NCBI GenBank assembly: GCA_015680685.1 | Contig: MNCI01016384.1 | Span: 685,353 to 749,352, forward strand | Length of the DNA: 64,000 nt | DNA from: Gnetum montanum | Taxonomy: Eukaryota; Streptophyta; Gnetopsida; Gnetales; Gnetaceae | Direction of reading: 5' to 3' | Shown here: positions 34,370-46,059 of the stretch, in pieces | How positions within the stretch are numbered: position 1 is the first letter of the stretch | Layout of the letters: every line of letters starts with the position of its first letter | The notes under the pieces: model-generated | The model's input: the letters and a program-made list of their open reading frames with translations, nothing else | Told to the model about the DNA's origin: nothing | Database searches by the model: none | Translations under genes and position numbers: made by a program

Positions 34370-34910
34370 ATAAAACACATTGCATCTATGATCAAACACG
34401 ACCATCAAAGGTTATAAGAGGAAGGTTAAAAAAATGGTATGAAATGAAGACTAAATAAGGTCTAATGAAGATCAAATGATGGTAGAATGGAGCCAAATGA
34501 AGGTCAAATGATGATCAAGCTTCATTCAATGATGTAGTTTAAGAACAAAAAATGGTCAATAGAGGTCAAAAAATGGAATTTAAGATAGATAATGTCTATT
34601 GATGGCTAAAGGACATGAAACAAGATCAAATGATGATTAAATATAGTCAAATGATAAAAAAATGATGGTTGAGCCTTATCAAATGTTGTTGAAAAAGGCC
34701 AAAGCATAGTCAAGAAGGGTCACAAAAGAGAAGGCCAACCAAATAAGATAAACCAAAGGCTAAGTAGTGTGAAATAAGGCCAAATGATACCGAAATGATG
34801 ATCAAATGGGATTAAATGAAGCCAAATGTTAATCAAATGATAGTTAAACCCCATCAAATGACATATAACAAGGTCAATCAAGGTCATACTAGGGTCAAAC
34901 ATCATGAACT
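34370..34910. repeat. Quasi-repetitive GTCAAATGA-rich field, left part
   Basis: Dozens of variants of GGTCAAATGA / GATCAAATGATG at irregular spacing. The pattern resumes at 35893-36110 across the solo LTR, so the LTR inserted into this field. Confidence 0.6.
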
Positions 34911-34915
34911 TATGT

Positions 34916-35887
34916 TGATGAGTGGTGAGGTACCCCTACACTCAGCCATGCAAAACAAGCGTAGCACGCGCGATCTGGTCGAACTCCACAGACTAAATGC
35001 CTAAACGCCCCATGGAACACTTGGGGTTAATCATTCGTTGTCTTCCCAGACTTACTTGTTGTTGTCATGGTGTATGGTTAAGTAAGTCCAAGGTATATGA
35101 TTTTTTTGGTCTTTTCTAGTTTTATGTCTTCTACGCTAAGAGCAAAGGGTTGAGAAAACTAACTAATTCTAACTAATGTCCTAAGTCTAAATTAACTAGC
35201 GTCAGCATCCATTCCCACTTACCATACACACCCTGAACTGTGCAACTGTGGGTACCAAATGCTAATCGTTATTGGGATCACCACACGTAACGCACATGCT
35301 CGAAGTGGTCATACTGAGGCACCTAACTAGCCTAAGTGTGACGAGCAACCAATTCCTTGACTAGCCGTACACATCCGTAGATGCTCGTAATCAAGTCGTA
35401 CTCATCCCACGTTCTAGGAGATAAGGGTGAGAGAATCTAATCGCGATGAGTAGCCGATTCCTTGGTTAGCCGTGCACATTCGTCAATGCTCGTAACCAAG
35501 TTGTACTCATGCCGCGCTAACAACAGGTAATAAATAACATGTAATAAAACCTATCCATGTACTGCAAGGTTTATCCACAAAGCTCATCTTTATTGCTATA
35601 CACAACTTGCGTTCAGGTACAAAGCTACTCGAATAAAGAACCGTTCACTTGGGGGGGACTCCTACTACAGGCACATGGAAAATATTTTATCTCTGGGGTG
35701 ATCAATCTGCCAGAGCTTTGCTACTTCTAGCCTAGGATGATAAATGAGGGGAGTGCCACCTCTTATTTATAGATTTGGTAGCAGACCGCGATATCGCGTA
35801 TGTGATATCGCAGGGATGATGCGATATCGCGACGGCTGCGATATCGCGTACGTGATATCGCAGCTCATGCGATATCGTGTCTCATGA
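34916..35887 (-). repeat. Solo LTR, family A, minus orientation
   Basis: The plus strand reads TGATGA at the left and TCATGA at the right (one change from TCATCA). Likely target duplicates are TATGT (34911-34915) and AATGT (35888-35892). Reversed TATA box at 35764-35771. The U3 (35790-35880) holds a dense cluster of CpG-containing GATATC palindromes. An internal direct repeat of about 108-bp period lies at 35341-35408 and 35449-35516. It is the closest relative of the LTR at 1-436. Confidence 0.85.
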
Positions 35888-35892
35888 AATGT

Positions 35893-36180
35893 TAAGTCAT
35901 GTTAATCAAAGTCAAACAGTGTTAAATGATAGAAAAATTTGGTGGGATAGTACTCAAATGATGCTAAAATGATGAAAATTAAACCAAATGCAATGAAAAA
36001 ACCTATTAATAAAGGTCAACAATGCTTAACAAGGTTAAAATAAGTTGAGATACCATGTAACAAGGTCAAATAAGTTACAATGGAAAGCATGTGGTAAAAG
36101 ATGGTCAATACTAGTCAATTAGGATTAGATTTTTCCAATTTTAGGCCTTAGTAGGCCATGGTAAGAGGCTACAAGGTTGA
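35893..36180. repeat. GTCAAATGA-rich field, right part
   Basis: Continuation of 34370-34910. Near 36138 it holds one unit resembling the 33-bp minisatellite at 44031-44226 (CCAATTTTAGGCC). Confidence 0.5.
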
Positions 36181-36249
36181 TAGGTAAGGTTGAACACCTA
36201 CGTAGGTTGTTTTTTTAAGGTTAAAAAGAAGCCTTTTCTAGGCACACAC

Positions 36250-38230
36250 GTAAGACCCATGCTGAACCCATGCTAGCCAACATGGATGGGGTGAGCCCCA
36301 ACATGGATAAGGTGGAAATGTGATTTCTGAGGTTGCCTATGATTAATTTTGGGAACTTGCTACCCTGTATGGTCAACATAGTGCACCAAGGCTAAAGATT
36401 TATCAATTTTGATGTCAATTTAATATTTTGGAAGCCATGAATGCAACATGGGAGTACCATCCATGCTGGGACTACATTGGCCAACATGGCCCTTGTGTGG
36501 ATGCATGAGAAAATTAAATTTATGATATCCCTAGATCAAAATTTATGTTCTATGGACTTCCAAGGGTAGCACAGGATGATGAGGGTTGGAACTAGCCATT
36601 TTAAAGCCAAAATTTACAAACAAAAGTGGGTTTTGGGGTCGTACCCCCTAGAGCCATGTTAGCTAGGGTGGTTGGGGGTGACCCTAGCATGGATAGGACA
36701 AACTTGGTATTTTTGTGGATAAAATAGGATCACATTATAGTTGTGTTTAGGGTTTTGAGGCTTTGTGCTTCCACAATCAATTTTTAAGGCCATTTGGTGG
36801 AGGTTATGCTAGGAGAAACTCTTTAGGAACCCAACTATACTGAAGCCATGTTGGCTAGAATGGCTCTAGCTCTTTTTAGTGTAGTTACCCTTGATTTTTG
36901 ATTCTTGGTAAGCTTTAAAGGCAAATTAAGCAAGTTTTTGAGCTCCCAAAACTACTAGTATTCATGGTTAAGGTTTAGGCTTCTAATTGTCAATGTTGAG
37001 GGTTACTTGAGTCTTAGAATGGTCATACACACTTTGACTATGCTAGCGAGTGTAGTCCCAATGTGGATGAGGGGGTATGATGAGTTTTCATGGATGAAAT
37101 AGGGCTAAGTTATTATAATTTTTAAGGCCTTAAAATTTTTAGCTTACTGAGTCAAACTGGGAAAATTGGCCAAAAACCCCACCCACACTGGAGCCATGCT
37201 AGTTAGCATGGCTCTAGCTCTCCTCAGCATGGATGCAATTGGGTTATTTCTTTTGATATGTTCTAGTGTTGAATTGACCAAGTTCTTAAGTTCCTTGGGT
37301 TAATGGTGTCAATGGCTTAGTGTTTGATCTCAAAACTATCAATTTTGAAGGCTTTTTGATGGTTTGTATGGTCATCGCCCTTGGGCTACATTGGCCAGCA
37401 TAGCCCTAACATGAATGATGGCCCGGGGGGGGGGGGGGGGGGNGGGGGGAGGGTGATAGATTTTTTACCATTTTTGACTTAATTTCAGGGGTTAGGTAGT
37501 ATATGGAGGCTTTAGTAAGGTTCTAGGATCATAGGGGTTAATGTTGGAGTCAATTTGATGTATTTATGAGTTTTTATGAGTTATCCTTAGAGTACCCATG
37601 TTGGCTAGCATGGGTGAGGCCTTCCCTAGCATGGGTAGATGTTTTATGATGTAACTTGATTGATTTTTAGTTATTCTTTTTTTGGTTTCCAAAGACTTTG
37701 GAAAGGTTTAGAGGACATGATGTGTCAATTTAGAGGTTATTTTGGTATTTTATTGTAAAACCCCACCCAACCACATTGGGACCATGCTAGCTAGCATGGT
37801 TGGGGTGCCACCCTAGCATGGCTCCATTAAAATCCATGATTTTTTCCACTTTTTTATTAAGTTTGATATGGTTTTGGAGCTGCCATAGGCTTCTACTAGG
37901 GTTTCAGGTGTTATATGGTCATTCCATAGTCATATTTTGGTTTGGATGGTGCTTGAAAGTGTCATCCCCCTTTGAGAAATGTTGACCAAAATGGGTGGGC
38001 TTTTGGCTAGTTTTGTTGCCTAGAATAGCTTGTTCTATGAGGGTTCCTACCTCTCTCAAGGCTTGGTACTTGCCAATGTTAACATTCAGCTTCCTAATTT
38101 AGTATGGGGTTCTTAGGTTTTCATGTGTTGTGAATGGAATGCTTGAACCTACACTAGATCCATGCTAACTAGCATGGGTGAGGTGGGCCTTTAAGTTTAA
38201 AAATTTATCCTAAGGCTTCATGGGAGTTAA
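36250..38230. repeat. Degenerate tandem array, about 190-bp period, palindromic core
   Basis: Ten cores of the type CCATGYTRGCYAGCATGG lie at about 36269, 36472, 36656, 36846, 37039, 37194, 37387, 37595, 37792 and 38160. Spacing is 155-208 bp, with one missing core. The best core (37792-37809) is the perfect palindrome CCATGCTAGCTAGCATGG. Between cores the units share blocks such as TCAATTTTGAAGG and CTAGCATGGAT. Tat-type elements are known to carry satellite-like arrays in noncoding parts. Confidence 0.8.
37425..37449. repeat. Poly-G run with an ambiguous base
   Basis: About 25 G with N at 37443. The length is unreliable; it may be a sequencing or assembly artefact. Confidence 0.8.
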
Positions 38231-38635
38231 ACTTCAGTGTAGGTGGGATTTGGGTTAGAAACCCCATTGCTTGGGAGGTGCCTTGTGGGATTCATCCAAA
38301 TTTAAATGGTGTTCTTAGTTTAATTTTCACTATCCCAACATAGCTAGAACTTTCCTCCTTTTCACTATCAGTTCACTATGTTTTTAGTGAGTGAATTGGG
38401 CAAAGGGTTTGTGAAGAAGATGCATAGTTTTGAAATTCATTGTAACTTGTCAATTTTGTAAAAATCTTTTACCTAACTCATTTTCCAAAAATAAGGGCAT
38501 AAGTTGAGAGATTCTACCTTAATTCATGCTTTCATTTTTCCAATCCTCAATGTTGCTTGAATATTTTCCATAAGAAGTAGTGTTGGTATTTTGAGCTTGG
38601 AGATTTCGAAGGTTTTTGCACTATTGTTGCAATAT

Positions 38636-41600
38636 GTCAAAAAGGAAGGCTACCATAAGTAAGAATTCTACCTTGGAGGACACTGACACTATAGCCAAGG
38701 GACTCTCACATCTACCATGGCCAAGTCCTCTTCTATGATCACCAGGTACATAATTCTTGGTCATTTTTCTATGTGTTTTTTTATAGTTTTCTAGCTTAGG
38801 GCCTAGGAATTTTGCCATGTCTTTGTTTGTGTGTGGCATGAAATTTAATTTCTTTGAAATCCTACACTAGATCTAGGTCATGTTTACATGGTTGAAGTGT
38901 TATTTTGGATTTATAATTTATCAATGTTAGGTTATAAAGTTTTTCTAGCCTCATTTTACATAGTTTTTCTTTGTTTTTCTCGAAGAAGCAACATCACTTT
39001 CTTATTTTTTGTTACAAAGACAACTAGAATTTTAGAATTTTTTAATTTTTGGTGTCATAGGGTTATAATAAATTGTTCAATGGTCAAAAAAGTGTTTGAA
39101 CCAATAGATTTTGACTTATAGTGAATATTCTATGAATTTTTCCGTAAGCTAGTTCATAGGGGTTTTTAGCGTTTTTTTGTTGTTTTTTCATGCCATTTTG
39201 CTAATTTTTTATGTAAAAAGAGATAATAATTTTTAGTATTTTGGGTTGTGAGTTTTTATTTTATTTTTTATTAGTTCCAATGGCTATGGAATCACTGGTT
39301 CATGATTGATTTTCTATGATTTTTTTTTTGTAGAATAACATATAGTGAAATTTTTGGTTTTCATGGTTTTACCCTTGTGAAAATGGGTAATTTTGACACT
39401 TGGAAAACTTTTTTCAGCCAATTTCCTTGGTTCCTAGGGATTATAAAAGGTGTTAGGAAGGGTTTATAGTTTTTAGTAATTATGAAATTTTTTTAATATT
39501 TCTTTTACCAATGAGTTACTATAGCAATTGTCTACAATTTCAGGTTCTTGTGAAAAGTATGCCAAATTTTGTTAAGGTTTTGATTTACTATGAAAATTTT
39601 TTCTAGGCTTGGGGTTGCAATTCTAATGCTAAATTTTGTTTAATTTTATGTTTAGATGGCCTCTAGCATTAGAAAAATTTTTTTAGCTCCAATTTGTCAT
39701 TTTTTGTTCATGTGCAAACTACCTTATATAGTTGTAGATTTGGTTGTAAAAATTGCAAACCTCCCTACCTATAGAGGCAGCGCTAGTGTGGTTTTTGAAA
39801 TTTTGTGGCCATGTGCAAAGGTTTCTAAGTTTATTTACATGCTGCATTTTAGTTCTCAGTAGTCACTTGAATATTTCTAAAATTTTTGACTAACCCCCCT
39901 AGTTTTTTTACTACAACTAGTTTCACTGCTAACTAGGATTTTTAGTAAAAATTTTGCAAAACTCAAGTTGGGATTTTATGATTGTTGATGTAGGTATAAT
40001 CTAGTTTTCATGGTTTCAATGTTTCTACATAAAATTTTTTTAATTTTAAGTAATTTTTATGCATATTATACCATGAAACTACTATTGGTTATTGGTGGAC
40101 TACTTGGTTCTATTTGGTTGTTATATGTAAATTGTTCATAATCTTAGTTATTTTGTTTTTGGTCCTAAGTGTTAAATAGTTTGAATTTGGTTACTTGGAT
40201 TAAATGAAAACAATGATAATGAGCTCACATTGATTTTTGTTATTTTGGTATTTGTTCATTTTCGATTATGGTTATTCATGATTCTAATGGCTATTGTTGT
40301 TGTTGTTGTATCATGTAAAGCTTTTCTAAAATCTGTCCTAGTGGTCATTGAGTTGGTGGGGCTCCTCTACTGTATTCACACATCAAGGCCCAACACCCCA
40401 CCTACAAACATGGTCTTGGAGCATAGCTCATGGTTTTGACTAGGGATAATGGAATTCTTGGCCTACTTGCTCCAAAACTTTAGCTTGATGGTGTGGTCAC
40501 ACTTGGCTTCAAAGATAGTAGTGGTAATCATGGAGACCTTGCTGTCCTACTTTACACATATTATCATTAGGTTTATTGTTAACAATCCTATTACCCATGT
40601 TGAAGGTGAGCAACATGACAACAAGTTTACTAGGGGAACTCATCATCTGTCCAAGATTTGGGACATGACTGAGTTTCTTTAGTATAATGCTAATAATATG
40701 TTGCTTGTTGGTCACCACATCAACACAGTATTTTAGCATCCCCTTGGCACTATGTACCATTTAAAAGGGTAAGTGTAAAATGAAGTTGTTCTTGGTCTAC
40801 TTTTGATTTTCTTAGGCTATTTTGGCTTAATGGTTCTTAATCTCTTTTTGTGTTTTGGTTGACATACTTACATGTATAGGATCAATGATAAGGGACTTAT
40901 CAAGGATGACCAGCTCTTGCCCTTGTCCAAAATAGCATTAGAGCTATTTGTTAAAATCCCCACAGTGGTGAAGAAACTCAAAGGTGACTTCAGAAGGCAT
41001 ACCATGCATTATTCCATAGCCTACCAAAGGTGCGAGGCTAATGGGACAACTCATGGTTGGTGGGAAATCTTGATTTTGGTGCACAATCACATATATCCCT
41101 TGGGGTCCCCACACTACCTTTACCTAGAAAGCAAAGTAAGAATTTTTTTTATTTTTTATTATATTTTATTTTTTATGCCATGTCAACATTGTCATGGTTA
41201 CATAGTTGTAGGTTATTTAGGCTTTAAGAGTTTAAGTGGTTTTATTGCTATAGCTCTAAACTTAGCTTTATTTGGTTATACTTGTTATATTTTGATTTTA
41301 TGTGATGTGTCTATGCCTAAGCTAATTAGCCTTTTATTGTGTTGTAGGGTCTACCTCCTCCTCTACCATCACCTTGGTCACTTTAGAATGCTCTAAGGAG
41401 ACTCTTATCCTTAAGTTTGGTGAGGTGCATTCAGTGTAGCAATGCTTGGCTATTGAAGCATCTAGAAACATCCAAGCAAACATCATGAGCATAGGTTTGC
41501 TTGATCTTTTCGTGGTTCCTAGTCCAACCATTCCTACCCATAAGATCCATGGTGTGCCTATCACTTTGGCCATCAATGAGGCTACCTTCTATGACATCTT

Positions 41601-43640
41601 TGGTGTCCCTTATGAGGGGATAATAGTTATCTCCAAACCAACATAGGAGGTAAGCCACCAAGAGAAGGTGAAAGAATGGTTGAGAGACCATCGCAATTAC
41701 TTTAGATTATCTCTAGAATAGTTATAAGTCCCAGAGGCAAAGGAGGCATATCCATTATTTTGCTCCTATGCCTTTCCTAAGCTATTGTCACAAGAGAAGG
41801 TCATCGACATTGAGTAGGCATGGACAATGAAATAGGTCCTCACTAAAGATGATAAATTTAATTGGGCTACTCATTTGGTCTCTAGGCTATGAGGGAAAAT
41901 CCAAAAACTTTGTGAAGAACTCACTATGACCTGCCACCTACACTATGTATTCTTTGCAACAAATCTAAAGAGATTTGTGAAGTTCTTTGTGGTGAGGAGG
42001 GATGAATAGTGGGTAAGTCAAAACCCATCCTAACTCTCTAGGCCTTGGATCAAGCATATTTTCCCAATTGTGCAGGCTCAAAATCCACCAGAGGATGTTG
42101 GGGAATCACTATCTATGACCACTAAACAGCTTAGTAGCATGCATTATCCTTCCCCTAATAGCATGGGGATTAAGCCCTAAGTTTCCTAAGGCAACGTTCA
42201 AAAGGCCAAAGAGCTACATGCCTAATATGATAGAGAAACTAGAGCCTAACTAAATAGGCCTATGGTTGAAGTAGCAACATCAATTGTTGAGAAGCCTTCA
42301 AAGAGGAGGTTTGTGATTAAACTAGGTTAGGTGCAACATGTTGTTACAAGTATGTTTTGTTATGTTTTTTATCTAAGTTATTTTGCATTTATGTTTTATG
42401 TTATAAGGCTATGTAATTATTTTTGTTTTAGGAAAAATGTACTAAGTTTTCCTATGTTTTATGTTTTTTGTTCTTATAGACAAGCAACAAGAGATGATAG
42501 CCCAAGCAGCCACAACAAAAGCAAAGTAGAAACACTTGGAGGGGGAGTTTCTATAATGACATGAGGATGAGGGGTTATCCAATGCCCCATTGGATGATTT
42601 TGACACCATATTTTTGCCTCAAAGCTAGGTGAACCCCCTACTATCATCCTAGATGATACCTCATGTATTTATAAATCTTGGCTACATATGTTGCATTTTA
42701 TGTTTTACTGTTTAAGCTTGGTTTTCATCATTAAACTATGATCATACTTCTTGTAGCTCATGGATCTTAACTAGAGGCTTCTACTTCTACATTTTGCATG
42801 AAACTTTGGGTATAGATTCCAAACAAAATAGAGTTCATGTGTGGGATGACCAGAGACATGATTAATCAGTTGCAACAGATTGCTCTTGATGTTGGTGAGA
42901 ACCTTAGTTTACTTTTTCCTTAATTGTTTTCTTTGTTTCTACATTTTTGTTATTTTATGGTTTTATGGTCTTAACTATTTTAGATGTTTTTGATTATACT
43001 TATTGTATATTATTATGTTTATTTGCATACTTTCTTGTTATCTTGCTTGTAATGTCTAAGGTTGAATGGGACTTCAACCTTGCCATGGAGATTAATGCCT
43101 TGCCAAGCCTAGCATCTAAAGTAGAAGGTGTTCTAGAGAAGTCATATGAAAGTTCCATTGATTTTTCACTTTCATGTACTAAAAATTCATGGAAATGCCA
43201 ATGTTCAAATGAGTTCCTATGGAAATGAGTTGTGGCATTGGTAAAAAAGAGACTAAGAGGTAGGCTTAGGTGATTAAGGATCTTTAGGATTGTAATGACT
43301 TTGTGGAAGCCCAAGAGGCTAATAAGGATTTCTTGTGAACAAAGGAGATCACATGAGCATGGTATTGGAATGCCATCTATGACAAGGTTTCCCTTTCTAG
43401 GGACATCATAAAGTAGTAGTTATAGATGGACTTATAGGCTCATAAGGCCAAGGAGTGGAGGGGTTATTGTGCCTGGGTTCTTGAGTGGAGCCAAGCATAA
43501 AATGATCACAAGAAAAAGCATAAGGTTGATTGTGAAGCTTATCTTAAGTGGTTGTAGGAGTAGTACACTGAACGTTGGCCCTAGTGGAGATGATGGAAGT
43601 GCTTCTCAACCCCCTCCAGCTACCCCATAGTACCATTAGT
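38636..43640 (+). pseudogene. Decayed multi-exon gene of unknown function in a repeat nest
   Basis: ATG at 38636 opens MSKRKATISKNSTLEDTD; CAG/GTACAT ends this piece at 38745. Further exon-like blocks: about 40449-40768 (donor GTAAGT), 40880-41135 (AG before, GTAAGA after; HGWWEILILVHNHIYPLG), 41348-42329 (KIHGVPITLAINEATFYDIF, then VPYEG), 42480-42627, about 42758-42893 (donor GTGAGA) and 43064-43630. Spacers are T-rich like plant introns. Many stops are TAG where Gln would fit. The family is unknown to me. The strand is opposite to the gag-PR at 44.4-48.1 kb and the RT at 33.6-34.3 kb, so it may be an antisense gene of a Tat-like element, or a separate insertion. Confidence 0.5.
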
Positions 43641-44030
43641 TTATTATTCTCTTTGGCTATCTTTACTATTTGTTATTGATGTTGTTGCCATGATGTTGTC
43701 GGTGGTGTTAGCCTTTGGTTGTTGAGAGATTTTTTATTATTTTTATGCATTTTTAAAATCTTCATCACACTATGTGAGCTTGATTTTTATGTTACAAATG
43801 CTTTGCCTATTTTTTTAGGTTTTAATTTCATTTACATATTTAATAATTTCATATATGTTATACATTTTCATTTTTGTTCATGTTATGAGGCTACATTGGT
43901 TAACTTATGTGATTGTAATTGGTTATAAAATGGTAAAATTGGCTATATTAGCTACTAGGATGTGAACTAAGTTGTAAATGATGATAAAGGTTTTGACAAT
44001 TTTAGTACATGTTGAGCCCTAATGTTTGCC

Positions 44031-44226
44031 ATATTTAGGCCATGGCAGGTCATGTATTTTGCTAGTTTTAGGTCATGGTAGACCACGATGTTTGCTAGTT
44101 TTAGGCCATGGAGGGCTATGCATATTGCCAATTTTAGGCCATGGTGGGCCATGTGTTTTGGAAGTTTTAGGCTATGGAAAGCCCCATGTTTTCCTAGTTT
44201 TAGTCCATGGTGGACCTTGAGGTATT
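44031..44226. repeat. 33-bp minisatellite, about six units
   Basis: Units of the form TTTTAGGCCATGGTGGGCC plus about 14 bp, with period 33 where measurable. Because 33 is a multiple of three, both strands give 11-residue repeats (minus strand: PPWPKTSKTHG-like). It lies between the end of the plus-strand gene and the minus-strand protease. Confidence 0.8.
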
Positions 44227-44439
44227 GAAAATGAAATTTTTATTGATTTTGTGTTTTAAAATTTTTATGAATTTTTTATATTTTAAATATTTTATGGTAT
44301 TTTTCATATTTTATATTCTAAAATAGACAAGGCATAAAGATAAATGGTAAACAAGAATAAACCTTATGCTATGTGTAAAGTGAAGTTAAAATATGTGTAA
44401 ATAATGTTTAAACTAGGTATAAGAAAAGCTACATAAAAA
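44227..44439. other. Very AT-rich stretch
   Basis: T/A-rich linker without recognisable features. Confidence 0.4.
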
Positions 44440-45330
44440 TGAAGGCTACATGGTTATGGGTATAAGGGAAAGTGAATAGGAGACAAACGTCAATTATGTA
44501 AGTGTTTCCTAATCTTTAAGACATTAGGAATGGTGTATGGCTTATGTTGTACAATTTTATATTCCTCATTTTCTTCACTAACCATGTTGAAGGGGAGCTC
44601 CTCCCATGGTGCATCCATGGTTCCATTATTGTGTATTTGGGCCTCTTCCACTCTATCAGGCCTTTACACTTCATCATTGATAGTAGGAGCTTCTTCTTGA
44701 AACTCCACTTTAGATCCTTATTCTATGTTAATGTTTTTGATCACTAAGGGAACTACACTATCAACATGGATAATTATTTTACCTCCCTCATAAGGCAAGT
44801 GAATTTCTTAGTGGATGGGTAAGGAAACAACTCGTAATTGAGCTAGCCATGGTCTCCCTAGAATGAGGTTAAATCTTGGTGTCTCTTCCATCACCAAGAA
44901 ATTGACTATTATGGGTAATTTTTTCCCTACAACAAATTCTAAAGAGATTCATCCTTTAACTTCAACCTAAGATCCATTGAAGGATTTGAGAGTGGAAGTC
45001 AATGTGTGTTGCATGTGTTCTATTAAATCCAAACATTCAATGATGGTGTAAGGTATTACGTTGGTGGCCCTCCCATTATTCCTTTGCATCGTATGTACCT
45101 TGTATTACCTTGCTCTTATCGTTATAGAGAGAGAAGCCTTGGTTTTCTCACCATTTTTTGGATTGGCCTTAATCTGACTATCATGAAATACTAGTGTTGT
45201 TGACTTTGATTCTTGTTTCAATGAAGGTGGTACCATTACTATGTGAATGGACTCTTCACTAGCAAGGATGTCCTTGCTAATAGGAATAGAATTCAACATC
45301 TTCACTAGGGCCTCTCAATGAGTAACTGAG
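44440..45330 (-). pseudogene. Decayed Tat-like protease region
   Basis: The minus strand has a pre-protease block at 45105-45305 (ILASEESIHIVMVPPSLK and TTLVFHDSQIKANPK). This matches the block at 63780-63922 of element 3. The retropepsin part follows with a FNLILGRPWLAQLR motif near 44855-44895, the ILGRPWL signature, and a downstream linker to about 44440 (FNMVSEENEEYKIVQ). The catalytic D-S/T-G loop lies in eroded sequence near 45100 and is not clear. Stops are present. RT should follow on the minus strand but instead the minisatellite and the plus-strand gene come next. Confidence 0.72.
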
Positions 45331-46059
45331 ATCATTACTAGGTCATACAGGCTATAGGATGTGTTTTTTTTTTACTTCAAATATTACTTAACCTATTCCA
45401 TTACATTAAGGAAGTCCTTGTTATTCATCACTGATTTTTCATTGTTGTTGGCTTTAAATTCCTCCATGTGCCCTAGAATCCAAACTTTTTATTTTAAAGG
45501 TTGAGCCTTCACTTCTCTCCCCTTCCCTTGTGACTTTGAATCCTCCTATGTTTGACTTGTTGAAACAACATGAGTGTTAGAGCTCATGGGGATGGATGAA
45601 ATAAGGGTGAAATTTAGTGGGTCCACCTCCTTCCATGCCTTAGCCTACATTTTGTATTTGTTCTTAGGCTTTGGTATAGACTTCTTGAATTTTTTCATTG
45701 GTAATTTCTTGTTTTTTTGTTTGGTTGGAAAGCAGTCATTTCATTGGCAACATAGGAGGATGTTGTTTGATTGTAATGGTAGGTTTGGTTGTAGCAGGAG
45801 AAGTACCATGATCACAAAAGGTTCCTTGAAAGGTGTAGGTGATAGTATCCTTACAAAAAAAGGGGACCTTGAACTAGACAAAGTTGAAGGGCCCCTTTCA
45901 TTACGAGGAGGCACCTAAATCATAGATGGTTCTTGTGCAAGTCTTGAATTGTTTCTCACATTCAATGTCTCTATGGTATATGGAATACTATTAGCATTCA
46001 ATGGGTCCTTGTAGACCTACATGAATTGGTTCTATGGTTGTACTAGATTAGAGGCATTA

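Noticed and set aside
37425-37449. G-quadruplex or regulatory poly-G element
   Set aside because: A 25-base G run with an N in it is more safely treated as a sequencing or assembly artefact.
36250-38230. Regularly spaced palindromic repeats resembling a CRISPR array
   Set aside because: Plant nuclear context, repeats degenerate, spacers about 170 bp and themselves related, no cas genes.
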